This document shows positions 8,003-23,000 of a stretch of DNA of 34,961 nt, piece by piece. Origin of the DNA: an uncultured Clostridia bacterium (GTDB lineage: Bacteria > Bacillota > Clostridia > Christensenellales > UBA1242); NCBI GenBank assembly GCA_946610655.1, contig CAMOCH010000004.1:1-34961 (forward strand), read 5' to 3'. The notes under the pieces are model-generated. The model worked only from the letters and a program-made list of their open reading frames with translations, was not told the origin of the DNA and did not search any database. Within the stretch, counting starts at the first letter, position 1. Every line of letters begins with the position of its first letter. The position numbers and the translations under genes were made by a program.

Positions 8003-11000
8003 TTAGCTAGGGAAATCTGAGAAGTCTAGGCTGCTAACAAATTGTTGCAATGCACTTGCACGATTGTTATCGTTGTTAATTGCACTGTCAATAAGGCAAA
8101 CACCTTCATAAACTGCATAACCAATAGCCACAGCTCCAATAGCGGCAGTCGCAGCATGGATTGCGAAAGCTGCTTTTGCTCCAAGGGCAAGAGCTCCAAT
8201 AACAGCACTACCAGCACCCCAAGTTGCAACAGTAACAACAACAGAGGCGACAGCGATTGCACTAACAACAATAATATTTCTTACTATTGCAGGGTGTTCA
8301 GCATCAAGATTGGTTGTTTTAACTTTGTCCACATATAGTTTTAATGTTACACCAGCAGTAAATATTGTGTTATCTGTATCATAGAATTCTTCACTAACAG
8401 GGCAAATACCTGAGTGAGTTGTAAGCAAATATGTTCCAGCATATTTAGCACCACGATTTGTAATACCAGAAGCCCATTTTGAAAGTTTTGTCCATTTATT
8501 ACAATCAACAGTGTTCTTTATAAATGAATCTGAGTTTGCATAATCGTTATCATGATAGGTTGTTATTGTTTTACCATTAAGTTCACCATTTGTATATCCT
8601 TCAAATGTTGAAGTTGCGTTATCAATATAAACATATCCACGAATTTCATCTTCCCAAATTCCTCTATCACGGTGAGGGTAAACATGCTCAGTGAGTTTAA
8701 CAGTTGAAATAATTGCATCACCATAATTAAGGGCATTTCCAAAATATCTATAGTCAATTTGTTTATTTGTATCAACTTGAATTGTTGCTTTATAACCTTT
8801 TAGTCCAAACATCTTGTTATAATCATTTTCATACCCACCAAGATTGTTTTGTCCTTCTTCAAATGTTATTGAATTTTTAAAGTTTTCATAAACATTGATT
8901 CTATAGAAGGTTAAGTCGTCAGATTTTTCAAGACGTGTTGCCAAAGCATCAAGTTTTAATGTATATCTCAAAATGTTAGCAAAGTTTTCTTTTGTGCTTG
9001 ATGTGTAATCAAAGATTGTTCCTGATTGAGGCATTCCACTATAATATTTGTCAGTTCTTTCATTAATTTCACTTTGAACAGATGTATGATTAATACTTTT
9101 TGAATAAGTTCCAAAATTAATATTGTTTGTTGGGTTAAATGAAATTATTTCAGTCATAATGTAAACAAGTTGAGCTTGAATATTTGTAGATAATCTCATA
9201 GTTCTAAGAGCATTTTCAATTGCTTCAACATATGTCAAGGCATTTTTAATAACATATAAGTCGTAGCCATCAATTAAATCAACTTTGCCAGAAAGATAGT
9301 TAGGGTGGTCACATTCTGTTTTAACAGATTGATTAAAGTATTCTTTCATGGCATTAATATAAGCAGCATTTCCTTTGTTAGTATCAGCAGGAGATATAAA
9401 ATCAACAATTAATTGAGAATCTTCTGTTTTAGCAACATTAAGTTTTGCTGAAACATTTTGAGAAACTCTTTCAAAGCTCATAAGAGTGTAGAGATTCATT
9501 GATGGATATTTTTCAGTATCTCTAATCATTGTTTTGGTTGCCTCATCATAAATAAGTGAGTCACCATAGAATGTTCCAGAGAAGTTGTTTCCATTAACCT
9601 TACTACCATACATTGTGCTTGTTGATGCTCGGTCACAATGTGCAATGCAAGATGTGTAACCTATGCATTCTTTTTTGGTTTCATCATCAAAATTATAGTT
9701 TTCAATGTTAAATTCGATTGAGTATTTACTTGAATCGAAGTCGTCTGTAACAGTATGTTGATATGCAATTCCATATTCTGTTGCAACACCAGTAACAGCA
9801 GCAATTTCAAAATCAGGGAATCCAGAGTTTTCATTTGCATAAACATAAAATTCAAATTTGAGAGAGTCTTCAATAATGTCGGCCATTACCATAAATTTAA
9901 TGTTATTGATACTAGATTTAATAAATAATACATTATTATTTGTTGTAAGTTTAGAGAATGTTCCTTTCATGCTGCCAGAATTGATTGTTGTGCCATCAAT
10001 TGTAACGCTAAATAAATTGTCTTTAACTTTGATTGTTGTTTCATCAATTTCAAGATAGTCAAACACACTTGCAACTTTGTCGTAAACTTGATCAACCATG
10101 TCACAGTATTTAATAGTTGTGTTTGGAATTGAATCTTTAGTAACTTTATCGACATCTGGTTTACTTGTAAGTATTGGATAATCAGCACTTCCATCAGTTC
10201 TAGTAAGGAGAATAGGGTCGTTTTCATCATCTGGATTGATTTTTATCATGCTGCTAGTAACTTTAACAGGGTATGCCAAACGATTTCCATTACAATCAAT
10301 CCATGTGTAAATATATGGGTCTTTTTCATTTGTAACATATTTACCATCATATGATGGGTTTTTCCAACCTTCTGTTGCCATAACTGTTGCAGAGTATCCA
10401 ATATATGGTGTTTGAACTCCAACAGGAGTTTTTCCATCAACTGAATCTGGTTTTTTGCCGGTATATTCTGTTACTTCAGAATTAACGGTGTAGTAAATAT
10501 CAGCAAAGTATAAGTATATTGTAATATCATCATTTTTATTAATTTGTTGTTGAGTGTATGGGTCAGCAAAATATAAATATAAGTAGTTGATATTAGAAGG
10601 GTTAACTGACAATTTCAACTCAGAGTTTCTAATGCTGTAATCTTCAATGAACAATCTTTCAGGTCTTAAATAACCATATGTTATTGTTTTGTCATCTTCT
10701 TTTTTAATTTGAGAATCTAATAATGAAGTTGTGCCTTGTTCTTCGTTATAACTATTGCGATAAATATTTTCATAGTATGAATTTGCATTAGTAAAGTTGT
10801 CTGCTGCTTCAATTACTGTTGATTCAGAATAAATTGCAGCAATTGAAGAATTAGAATCTTTAACAGTTGCACCTTTATATTCAGCAAAGCCATTTGCAGA
10901 AATAAGAAGTTGAACATATACAGTGTCTGAGGTGTAAAGCAAAGATTCAACTTTAATCTTACCTTTGTTTGTTGATTCATCAGTTGATCTTCCACTGTTT

Positions 11001-14000
11001 GAAATTGTTGGAGTAGGGGTAAATTTTGCACTAACAGTGTTTTCAATTTTATCTTCATCAAATGTCATTTTTGAAAGGTTAAGAACATTAACTTTTGATT
11101 GATACAAAGCAATAATTATTGCATCACCATCAATGCTATCATAGCTTGCAGCATAATATGTTTTTTGAGTTCCGTCTTCACTTGTAACAGTTGCAACTTT
11201 TGATGAAGAAGCAGGAAGAATTCCAATGCTTGATTTGCCACCATAAAGTGCATATTTTAAAGTTTCATCATTAAATACATTTTGAACTGGAATTTCACTT
11301 GCGCAATGAATTTTATCGTTTTGAGAAATAATTACAAATCCATAGAACACTTTGTTATCAAGCTTTTCTGCAAGAAGAGTAACTTTCTTATATTTTTTAA
11401 CTTGCATTGTTGTGAGAAGGTCAGTTGTTTTTAAGTTTCCACCATGGTCTTCAACAACATATGCAATTCTTTCATCGCTAGGAATCCATCCATGGTTGAA
11501 GTCTGATTCTTCTTCGCCCAAGCATTCTGCAAGTTTTTGCAAAATAGTGCTATCATCATTTTCAAACAGTTTATCATTTGTCATGTATTTTTTAGCAGAA
11601 GATATTTCGGTTGAAATAACTTTGTTATTAACAAGACCAATTGCAACTTGATATCCTGGTTGAGTTAATGAAATTTTTGTGTTTGCAAAGTTTACATCGG
11701 TTGATACATTTGATTCTGAGAATCTAGAAATGATGCTGTTTGCAAGGGTATATTGAATTCTTGTATCTTTATAAACATAGTTAGCACCATTCATATTGAA
11801 GCCTGCAGGAAGAGTTCCACTCTTATACACAATAACAGTTTTTTGATGAATATTTTGAGTTGAATCATATGGGTTTTCATTAATTGGTTTTTCTTCATAT
11901 TCAAATGTGCATCCATCAATAGTAAGATATTTTTTACCATCAACAGTTTCATATTGATAATCTTCGTTATTATAAACATCATCAGTTGTTAAGTAATAGT
12001 CATAAAGTGAAATAGAGTGAATTTTATTATAGTCATCAAGTTTATATTCAAAGTTTTCTTTAATTACATAAGAAACATCAGTGCCTTTTTTTGCAGAGGT
12101 GATAACAAAATTTTCACCTGTGTAAATGTTTTTAACAACGCTATCTTTGTTTGTGTCATCAAAAATAAATTGTGTTGATTCATCAGCACCAATAACCAAA
12201 CTCAAGAAATATCTTTGGTCTTCAAAAATACCAATGTGGTCAGCAATAAAACTTGCGTTAGAGTTTGCAATAAATGTGTAGGTAGATTCTTGGTCAAGAA
12301 TATTGTTGTTTGAATATTCATTTAGTGAAGTGTAGTAGTTTTTCTCTTCGGTGATGATTTGTTGTTTCCAAGCTGTAACAGGGTTATCTATATCATATGT
12401 TGTTTGATAACCATTAGCATAGAATGTGGCTAATATATCAGATAACATTAAGTCTGGAGAAAGAGCCATTTTTCTGTATGAATATGTGGTTGGAACACTG
12501 CTATATTCATAAATTCCTGGGTTTTCAAAATTAATTGTTACAATGGTTCCTTCTTCAACAAGGAAGCTAAGTGCTGCATAGTTCATTTCATCTTTAGAAG
12601 TGAAATAGTTAGAGTGAGTGGTTTGACCATTTATAGAGATTGTAGCTGCGGTAAATTGAGAATTATATGTTGTTGCACGACCAGCTTCAATCAAATATAG
12701 GTTAGTGGTGTTAAGAGTGTATGTTGTTGAATTGACAATGTTTGCAAATTGCATTGCGTTTGCAACGCTATCATATTGAATCAATTCAATTTTGCCAAGA
12801 TTATCTTTAAATCCATTTAATTTATAATATCTTGTTGTGCTTATTGTTCCGTCTTTAGAAACAGCTCTAACAGCAGAATTTGAACCAATAAATGTTGTGT
12901 TTGCAACTTTTCCTGTTATTGTTTGATAAGATGCAGCAATAACTGTAAATTGTGGTGCATGATCTTTAGAATAAGCAATAGTAAGTTTATATGATTCTTC
13001 TTTTTCAATTCTTTGAGCAAATATTGCTTGGTCACCATCAATCAAATGTTCATTACCATCATTAATGGTTGCAGAAACAATATCACTACCATTTTTTGTA
13101 ACAATAGTAAACACTTCTCCAGCAACATCATATTCAATATTAATTTGAGTTACTTGTTCTTTCATTTTTGCAATAATTACAAAGTCAGAAATGTTGATTT
13201 CATCAATTGTCATTTCTAATTCATCAATTGCTGTTTTTGCAAGAGTGTTAATAACAAAGTTAGAATCAAGGAGAAGAGCAGCATTTTCAATTGTAAGCAA
13301 CTTGTTATCACCATAATAAATATACCATTCAACAAATCTGAAATATTCGTGAGTGTCAATCATAGTGATACTAATTGCATCATTAATTTTAAGAGCAACT
13401 GTGTTGACAGCCTCTTCAGTTTCAAAGTTTGTGTATGTTGTTTGGTTTTCAACAACATTAATATAGTTTATAGGTGTTTCAAGTGGATTACCTGGTTTGT
13501 AATACTCAATTTCAAGAGCAAAATTTATGCCGAGTTTTTCTGTAAATTGAGCAATCATCTCAATGTTATCACTGCATGTTGTTGTTCCGTCATTAACAAG
13601 AATACCAGTATCTTCGGCATCTTCTGTAACTTTAATATACTTACCACCATAAATATATCCATTAAATGCAAATTCTTCATTTTCAATTTCGTCTTTAAAT
13701 GCTGCATTTAATTTGTTAATAACAACATAGTTATCATTGTCGTCAATTGTGTAGAACCATTTGTCCAAAATATAAACTAATTTTGGGTTATCAACAGTAG
13801 TAGAGTTTTCAAATGAATTAGTGGTTGTGTTTTTCTCAAGTTTTTCATATTGAGCATAAGCATTAACGTTTGTAACATGTTCATATGTTGTTGAAATTTC
13901 AACATTGTGTTTAAGTGCCCAAGTTGAATTGATTTTTGTAACATAAGCATAATTATTCACATCTGCAGTATCAGTAAACTCAAATGTAAGAGTTGCAGTG

Positions 14001-17000
14001 AAATATGTTTTGCTGTTATATGAATACTCAATAATAATTTCTTGTTCTTGAGCTTTTATTTCAATAAACCAATTGTCTTCAGAAGCAGGGTTAAATATTG
14101 TTTCTTTTTGCATAGCATAGTTATATGCATCAGCAAGAGAAACACAATCAATTCCATTATATAATTTAAGCAAGTCAGACAAATTCTTAGAAACAGTGTT
14201 ATCTCCAATTTTCATGCTAAAAGTAATGTCTTCAACAGAGTAGTTATCTTTTGCAGAAATTGTTGCAGTGTATTGTTGATCAGCAAATCTTGTTTCTGCA
14301 ATACCAGCATTGTTGTCGTTATCACTAACAGAAAGGGCAAATTTGTTAACAATTGTAATCACTGCAAGAAGTGTAGCAGAACTATCATCATTGGTTGTGA
14401 TGTATGTTAAGTTGTTTGATTTTTCTGTTTTGATAGTGGTTGTAATTTCATCACCATCTGTGTTGGTTGTGATTCTAGTTAACACAACGTTAAGCAAGCT
14501 TTCACTTATGCAGTTATTTGTGTTGATAGCAATTGTAATGTTGCTGCTAAGTGCAAGTTTTGCAATTTCAGCATCAGAGAACACAAGTTTATATTTAACT
14601 GCAATAGACTCGGTTAATTCATCTAATATTTTAACAAGAGTAATTTCTTTTTGTGTTCCATCAGAAGAAACAAATATTGCTTTTTCAGCTTTTGTTATTG
14701 TGATTGTGTCAATCAGACCATTTTGTCTAACAATTGTTATAACAATTTCGGCATTGGTTGATGCAACATCAGGAGCAACCAACTCAATTACAAAGTCTGT
14801 TTGTTGGTTGTTGTTGGTGATATCTGTTTCATCAATTTCAAAATCTTCTTCAACAATCTCAATGTCGTCATTAGTATTATCCATTAATGTTACAACATTG
14901 TCAAAGCACAAACTTGCTTTGGCAAAACTTGAAACAGCAAAGCCTGCTGTGCCACGGTCAAGAGTGGCAGCAGTAGTGTTAGTAGAAGGAGCTGCAATTT
15001 GTTGTGTTGCAGAAGCAGTAATTGTTGATAAAATGTTTTCTGATTGATAAATTGTGAATTTATATTTTGTTTTTGTTGTTTTAAATTCATTTGTGTATAG
15101 GTATGTATCAGTGTCTGTTTCATCATCATGAACTGTTGTTCTTGTTTCAAATGTTTGAGCAACATATTTGTCGTCATATGCATTTGAGTCTGGATTAAAT
15201 GATGCATTTTCAGCAGAATTATAGTATCCAAACACAACTTTAGTTCTATACATAAATTGAGAACCATAAAGTGTTTTAACAATCATAAATCCATTATCAT
15301 CAAGAGTAGATGACAAAATTTGAAGAGTGTTTGAAGGTTCTTTTGAAGTTGTTCCACCAAGCACATTATAGTTAACAAAGCTGTTATAGTTTTGACTAAT
15401 GTTTGTAAAGTCAACAGTGTTAGCGTTATTTATAGAAATTTTAATTGTTGAAATTTCAACAAATTCAGCCATCATGTTGATAGCATTTACCATTTGTTCT
15501 GGCATTACTGCATCAGTGTAGTCAAGACCAAGTGTGTTTGTAACAAACATATAGCGTTTTGTGTTTGCAAGTTTAATTTCTTGATACCAACCAGTGAACA
15601 AATAGTCTGCTTCATAAATATTTTCACCATTTTTGTATGTGATATGTAGAACAAGATTATTTGTATTTGCAAGAGTGGTGAATGTGAATTTATATGAGTT
15701 ATATTCAACAACTCCATTAGTTGCATTACCAGCAGCAATTGTGTTAAAGAATGCTGTTAATGCTTTTGCAATGTCACTGTTTTCAATATCACTTGATTTT
15801 GTTGGGTCAAATGTTTTTGTTCCACCAAACGCATTACCAATGAAGCGATAAGCAAATTGAGTATCGGTTGTTTTTCCTGGGACATCAGTTCCTGGGAATT
15901 GTGCAACAATATCAATGCTTTCAGAAAGGGTGAATGAGCAGTTTGTTGTGTAGTTAATTGCAGTGTTACTTCCTGCAATAGATTGGTTTGTATACATAAA
16001 CCAACCATAATATTTAAGTTCACCAATTGTTGGTTTAACAGTTTTGTCATTGTTTGTTTTGTCATAAACAGTAACATTTACAATTGTTCCAATAGGCAAA
16101 TGAAGTTTGATGTACAAACTTTGATTATCTTTATTCCAATAAGAATTTGCGTCTTGTTCGCTATTTGTATAAGTTGTGGTTGTTGTAACACCATAAGTAT
16201 TGGTTGCAGAATTTAATACATATGGGTTATATGTTACAATTTCAATTTCAATATTATCAAGAGCTGAGTTTGCAATTTTGTCTATATCATTTGTGTTATC
16301 AACACCAATACGAACAACAAAGTCAACTTCTTTAACATATCTAAATTCTGCATAAATGTTATGAATATCATAAATGTTGTCATTTGTTGTTATAAAGTCA
16401 GACAAATCAACAACCAAATGTTCTTCGCCATTAACGATATATTTTCCAACAATGTTATAAAGTTTGCCATTTAAATATATACCAATAAATTTGTAGTTAT
16501 CTTTTGTTGGTTGTTTAAGGGCAATATAATTAGATAATTGTGGATAGTAATAGTCATAGTTTATGGTTGAGTATGATTTATCTGTATTTTCATAATTAAC
16601 AGCAATATCGTCAGCATCAAGAGCAACAAAGGTAGTGCCAACTTTCTTAACTTGAGTGAGATAAGTTAATGTTTCATCAAACATAAGAAGAGGAGTGCCG
16701 TTTAATTCAATATATTTTTCTTTTCCTTCTTCACTTATTTCAAACTTAGAGTTTTCATCATTAAAGATTGTAACACCTTGAGAAACTTTATATGAAGTTA
16801 AGTATTTTGCAACAATAACATAGTTAGAAGCTTTTGTTATATCTTCTGCAGGGATAAAGCTTGTTAATGTGTTTGCAAAAACAACCTCGCCATTTTCATC
16901 AATTGCTTCAAGTTTTTCAAATTTATCAATAGAGTCTCCATCTTTTCCAAAATAGAATCCAACAAAATGATATCCAGCATATGTTGAAGCAATAAGTCCC

Positions 17001-20000
17001 AAACTTGTGTTAGACATATATTTTTCAAGTTTGCCATTTGTTGCAAGAGTAAGTTGAAGAGCAGTGTTAAATGCACCTTCAAGATTTGCATCACCAGCAG
17101 TCAAGCCAGTAAGTCTGTTTCCATAAAGTCTCATTGTAAGTTTAGATGCAAGGAAATCACTTTCAATTGCAGTTGCATCACCATAAGTATTAACAATATT
17201 TTCTCCAATGTCAGTTGTTGTTTCTTTGTTAAGGTAGCTGCCATCAAGCATAATGTAAGTTCTTATGGTTGATAGAGTATACCAGCAAGCTGTGATATTA
17301 ATATTAACATCATCAGTTAAGTTTTTGTTGCCTGCTTTTTTATTTTGGGTATTGTTAACAACATAAAGATAGATATCACCATCTCTAAGTTTCACATATT
17401 CTTCGTCATATAAATCATAGAATTCTCCATTAACATAGAATCCTGCAAATTGATATTGAGCAGACAAATATGAGATTCTGACAAATATTGCGTCAGCAAG
17501 GGTAACAATTTTTAATTTAGGATCTGTGATGCTACTGTCATTAAGTTTTGGGAATGTTGAGGTTTGTTCGTTTCCAAGAAGGAATGTTGTTCCTTGTGAG
17601 TCATCTTTTGCAGCAATAGTAAGAGATGAGTTGTTACTAAATTGATTGTCAAGTTTACGAGAAAGAGTGATGGTTCTGCTTGGATAGTAAACAACATCAA
17701 TATCACCTTTAGATGGGTCTTCAAATGAAACAACACCATTTGTTGGAACTTCTTTCTTTGAAGAAGAATCTTTTGCATTTTGAATCATATAGCAACCATA
17801 TCTGTTTGCAACATTTTCATCAATTTTTGTGGTTACAACAATTGAGTCTTTGCTTTGAGCACTAATTGTTGCAGATTTTTTAGAACCAAGAACAATTGTT
17901 GTTTCTTCACCGTATTGGTTAGTATATGTGACATAAACATCAAGCAAAGATCTAAGTTCGTCTGCTGTGAACACACCTATGTCTTGTGGATTAATGCCAC
18001 TAATTACATCATTTTCATCAATGCCATTAATAGATCTTGTTACAGTAACTTCATATGCAGTAACATAATTTGCAATATATGTTGCAGAAGCTCTGTTTGC
18101 AGTTTGATTTGTTGCATCATAAATAATTGCTCTAGAAATGGTATTTTCAGTTGATTCAATAACTTCACTTGTTGAACCACCTTCAATAACCAATTTTGAA
18201 TAGTATACAAATGCATCAGTGCTTTTTGTTGAGCTTGTTGTGAAAGTAACAACTGTTCCACTTAAAATTGTTTCAATAGGAGAAATCAAATTAATTTGTT
18301 TATTAATTTCTTCCTCGGTATAGTGATCAATATAAGAGATATAAACTTGTTGTTTATTTGTATCAATTATTTTACCAGTTGAAAGGTTAATGCTTTGTGT
18401 TTTTGTTTCAACTTTTGCAAAGTGAGTTATTCTTACCTCGATTGTTGTGTCACCTTCAACAGTGTAGGTTGTTGAATATGTTTTAGCTCCGTTGTTTGTT
18501 TCTACAGTGTATTCTGAAAGTTGTCCAATAAGTGAACCATTTGCATAGAAGCCAATAAGACCATAGTCATCTGTATTAGAGAATGACAAAGTGATTACGT
18601 CGCCTTTTTTGTATGGAATATTGTCAATATTAGAAACACCAGAAGGAAGCCTGTTATCATCTAGTCTTGCAACACTATAATCACAAAGTTCACCAGCACT
18701 AATCATACTAATGCTGTTATAATAAATTTTTGTAATAGAAAGGGTAGCAGATTTAACAATATTAGAGTATATACTAAAGTCTTTATCTATTACTGTAAAT
18801 TCGCTAGCAAATGTGGTTGTTTTGTAATTAGTGTTAATTTTTGTTTCTTCAATATTATCTGGGTCATTTTTAAATGAAACAGTTAAGTCTTCAATAATAT
18901 ATCCTTCATTAACATCAACAGTTGTAATAATTTTTGAACCAATAACTGCAACAAAGTGATCATTATAGTTTGCAGAGTTTGAAATACTTACATATGATTT
19001 TACAATTTCACCATCTTCACCTTTGGCAGGAACAGTTTCAAGTTTATGGTTAGAATCAACAGAAATATATCCATTTATGTCTGTTAAAGCAGCAACAACT
19101 TCGCCATTTTCTTTTGTGTAAACATGAGTTTCATCAAGTTTTACTGTTTTTGCATAAATTGCAAAATAGTTTCCACCACCAGTAATATCTGCAGTGAGAG
19201 AGTTAGAGACAATATAAACTTTGTCACCAACAATAGTGAACCAACCAATAAATTTATAAAGGTTTGTTCCGTCCTCGTAGTATTCAAGGTCGGTTTTAAG
19301 TTTAATTTTTGTTGAAGAAGAGAAGTTGAATGTGTTATCTTCAACGCCATAGAAATATGCTTTTCCATTGTTAGAAACAATTTCAACAGTGTGAGTTGTT
19401 TCAACATATTTTGTTTGGGTGGCTAAGCTATAATATTCTCCACCAATTTCAACATATATGCCTTCGCTATCAACTGTGTAGGTCTCTCCATCATAGTTAT
19501 ATTTTGTAAGTGTAGCAATTTCATAATAAACATCATTAACCAAAATGTGTGTGCCGTTTACAGTTGTTTCACTCATAATGGTTTCTGTTTCGTAGTCAAC
19601 TTTTTTACCAGTCCAGTTGATTACACCATATGAAAGATAATCTATTGCAGATTGTTCTTTGCCATTATCTTTTGCAATGTTTGTAAGCTCATCAATTGTA
19701 TCAAGAGATTCAATTGTTTTATAGCTGACATTAAGAGTGCTGTTTCTGTTAATTACGGCAGAAGCAACATATCCAACAATATTTGGACCAAGAGAGAAGT
19801 TCTTGTTAAATAGGTTAACATAATCTGCATCAACAGCAATAGCATCTTCTGATTCTGCATCATAAAGTTCAAGATTGTCCATTGTGTAGTTGAAACAAAT
19901 TCTAAACAAATCATTTACACCAGCAAGAGAGTATAGTTTAATTCTTGGGTCCATTTGTTCAGTAAATTCTTTATATTCATTGATATACCAAGCATTGATA

Positions 20001-23000
20001 TCAATTGCTTCAATATCAACATCATCACTAGCAGCCACATATCCAATGTAAAGTTTTCCAGAAAGTTCTTTGTCAAAGTAGCCACTAATATTCAATGATT
20101 TATTGTTTGCGTCATAAACAACATGAATGTTTCTGTTTGCACTATCAAGTCTGTTTTCTTCTGTTGCAATGTTGTTAACCATTCCATCAACATATTGAGT
20201 TTTAACAACAACAATAGGGTCATCTTCAGTTTCTTTAAACAATATCATTTCGGCACCAGAAAGACCAGTGTCTGAGGTTAATTGGTCACTGAAAGTGTAG
20301 CCATTTATTGTTAAGTAAACAGCAACGATTTCTTTTTCTACAACATTGATTGATGTGTTATTTTCATTAATAAGTTTTCCTGCATAAATTGTTGCATTAA
20401 TTGTTTTTGCAAGGTTGAATCTGTTAGAGAATGTTTCTCCACCAGTTTGCTCAAAAATAACACCATCATCTTCAACACCATCTTGAGTGATGATGAAATC
20501 GTTAAGAATGCTATTTCCACCAACTTTTAATCCTTCATTATCAAATCTGTAGCTACCACTTGGTGTTATTGTTGCAGTAACTTTTGAAGTTACGGTGAAC
20601 ACACCAGAAACGCTGGTGTCTGTTACTTCAATAGGGTTGTTTAAACTGTCATAAATTGTGTTGAAGTTAATAGTAAATGCATTTTTCTCATAAGAGAAAG
20701 TTATTTTTTCTGCTTTTTCAAATATTGCAATAATGTTTGTATCAGCATAAGCAGTTGTTTCAAATGGAGTCTCAATTTGAGTGCTCATAAGTTGCAAATC
20801 AGACCATTGTTTTTTGATGATTGTGTTATTATTTTCATCAGTGGTTGTTTTTTCTATTAATTTTTGTTCATACCAACCAGTGAAAATGTAAATTTCTTCA
20901 TTTTCAGAACCTGCGTTCAATGTGATAGAGAATATACCATTTTTATATTCAAACACATTTTTAATTCCATCGCTAGTAGTGATTTCCAATCTGTTAGAGT
21001 TGTCACTCAAAAGCATTTGAGTTTTGGTTACATTGCCATCAGAATCTGTTGTAGTTTTGCTGTAGCAAAGTCCACCAAGAGCCATAATTGTGTTTTGAGC
21101 AAGAGCAAAGTCATCGGCAAACATGTCGTCGATGTTAGTGTTTGTTGTATAATAACGATTATATGTGTTGCTTTGAATAGCTTTTGTTTCTTCAATTTTG
21201 TCTCCGGCACCAACATATGTATAGTTTCCTTCGTAACCACCACGAGTCCAAATTTGTTGAATAAAGTCAAGGCCTGCTTCTTTTAATTTGACTGCAGCAG
21301 TGTCAGGTTCTTCATAAGAAGAGTAATTAAAATCAACACCATCATATGAATCAATAACTTGAATGCTTGTTGAGTAGGTGTAGATAGGAATAGATGAAAG
21401 GTTAATAAAGTTTGTTGTTCCATTTTTAATTGGAGCAATACGGCTATCTGCTTTGAAATAATCAGAAATAACATTGAATATTTGAGTTTGTTTTGTTAAA
21501 TGAGCTTTTGTTGTGTCTGCTTTAGAAATAACATAAGCAACAGAAAGTTCAACATTATATTCCTTATCAATAAATTTGAAAAAATTATTTAAATTAGAAT
21601 ATTTAATAACGCCATTTTCGTCTTTTTCATAGAAGAGACTATAATCAATATTTCCTTCTTCATCTTTAAAATGTTTAAAGGCAGGGATTGTTTCAACAAG
21701 ATTTTCTAAGTATTCGATTCTTAATTCGATGTTTCTTCCATCAACATCGAATATTTTAATATTGTTTTCGTCATAGAATTCAAACATATTAGAGTAGGTA
21801 ACAGAATAATTTCCAGCAAGAACGTCACCAACAATAGATTTTTCTCTTGTTGGGTGAACTAAATATTCTGGGTTATAGTTGCTATAATCACTATCCATGA
21901 TAGATACAACAATATTGTTGACATTTTCATTTTTATAGTAGACACCATTAGTATAGTTGATTTGATCAACTTCTTCATGGTCAAAAGCCAAATCTCTGTC
22001 AAATGAAACTTTAAATACATAATAGAAGTATTCATCACGTTCATCTTCATTTAGTGTCATGTTTTGTTTAATATAGTTATCGCAAGGATACATAACAGGA
22101 ACAAGAACATGGCTTGTTATCATTCCAAGAGAGTGAATAGTAAGTTGTTTGTCATAATGAACTTTAACAACAATATACACATTTGTGTCAACATCAAAGA
22201 ACATGTTGTTAAGGTTTAAATCTTCTGGAGCAGCTTTTTCAACAGTATCAAGCCCAGAAGTTGTTATTCTTCTGTTAATTCTATAGTTGTTATATTCTAT
22301 TTGTCTTTGAAGGCTTCCAGCATCATCAGGATCAGTTTCTGTTTGGTCAACAGTAAAGTATGAACTAAAGTTGGCACCAACATTTGAATCAACATAGTAT
22401 TTGCCGTTTGTGCCACAAATAGCTGCATAATCTAGATATCTTGTTTCGGCAGATTCATCTGCAGTTAAAATAAAGTCATGAAGATCAATGCCTTCAACCA
22501 TATAGTCTGTTTGAAGGTTTCCATTTTTATCAGATCTTGCACCAATTCTTTTTGAAACAGAACCTTCTTCATTAGATTCAACAAAAGAGTTGTAGTAAAC
22601 AGAAACAACTTCAATGTTTTCAGGGTCTGGTTCTTCGGCAAAAATAAATGCACGATAAACTTCAATAAATTTAGCAACAATTCTCATGTCTGCGTGAAGA
22701 GTAGAAATGTACAATTTATTATCTTTAAATGTAAGGTTAGCACTTTCTTTTGAACGATAGAAATTATTACCATCTTTGTAAACTCTTTCGGTTCCAATAT
22801 AGTAATAATAATTATCTCCACTGGTTATTGTGGTTATTGCATCATAGTGAGCTTTTGTTTCATGTTCACCAGTATATTCTTCTGAATATGTGCGATCTTT
22901 GTAGTATTTTTGGCTTGAACCATATCTATATAATGGATACCAGAATCCACCTTCATTGTAGTATTCACCTCTAACTGCATCAAGAGCTGCGTCACTAACA

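Noticed and set aside
14310-15047. 245-codon open frame on the plus strand inside the giant gene
   Set aside because: Ser/Val/Leu-rich translation typical of an antisense frame, no ribosome site, no domain; it lies opposite a well-supported coding frame.
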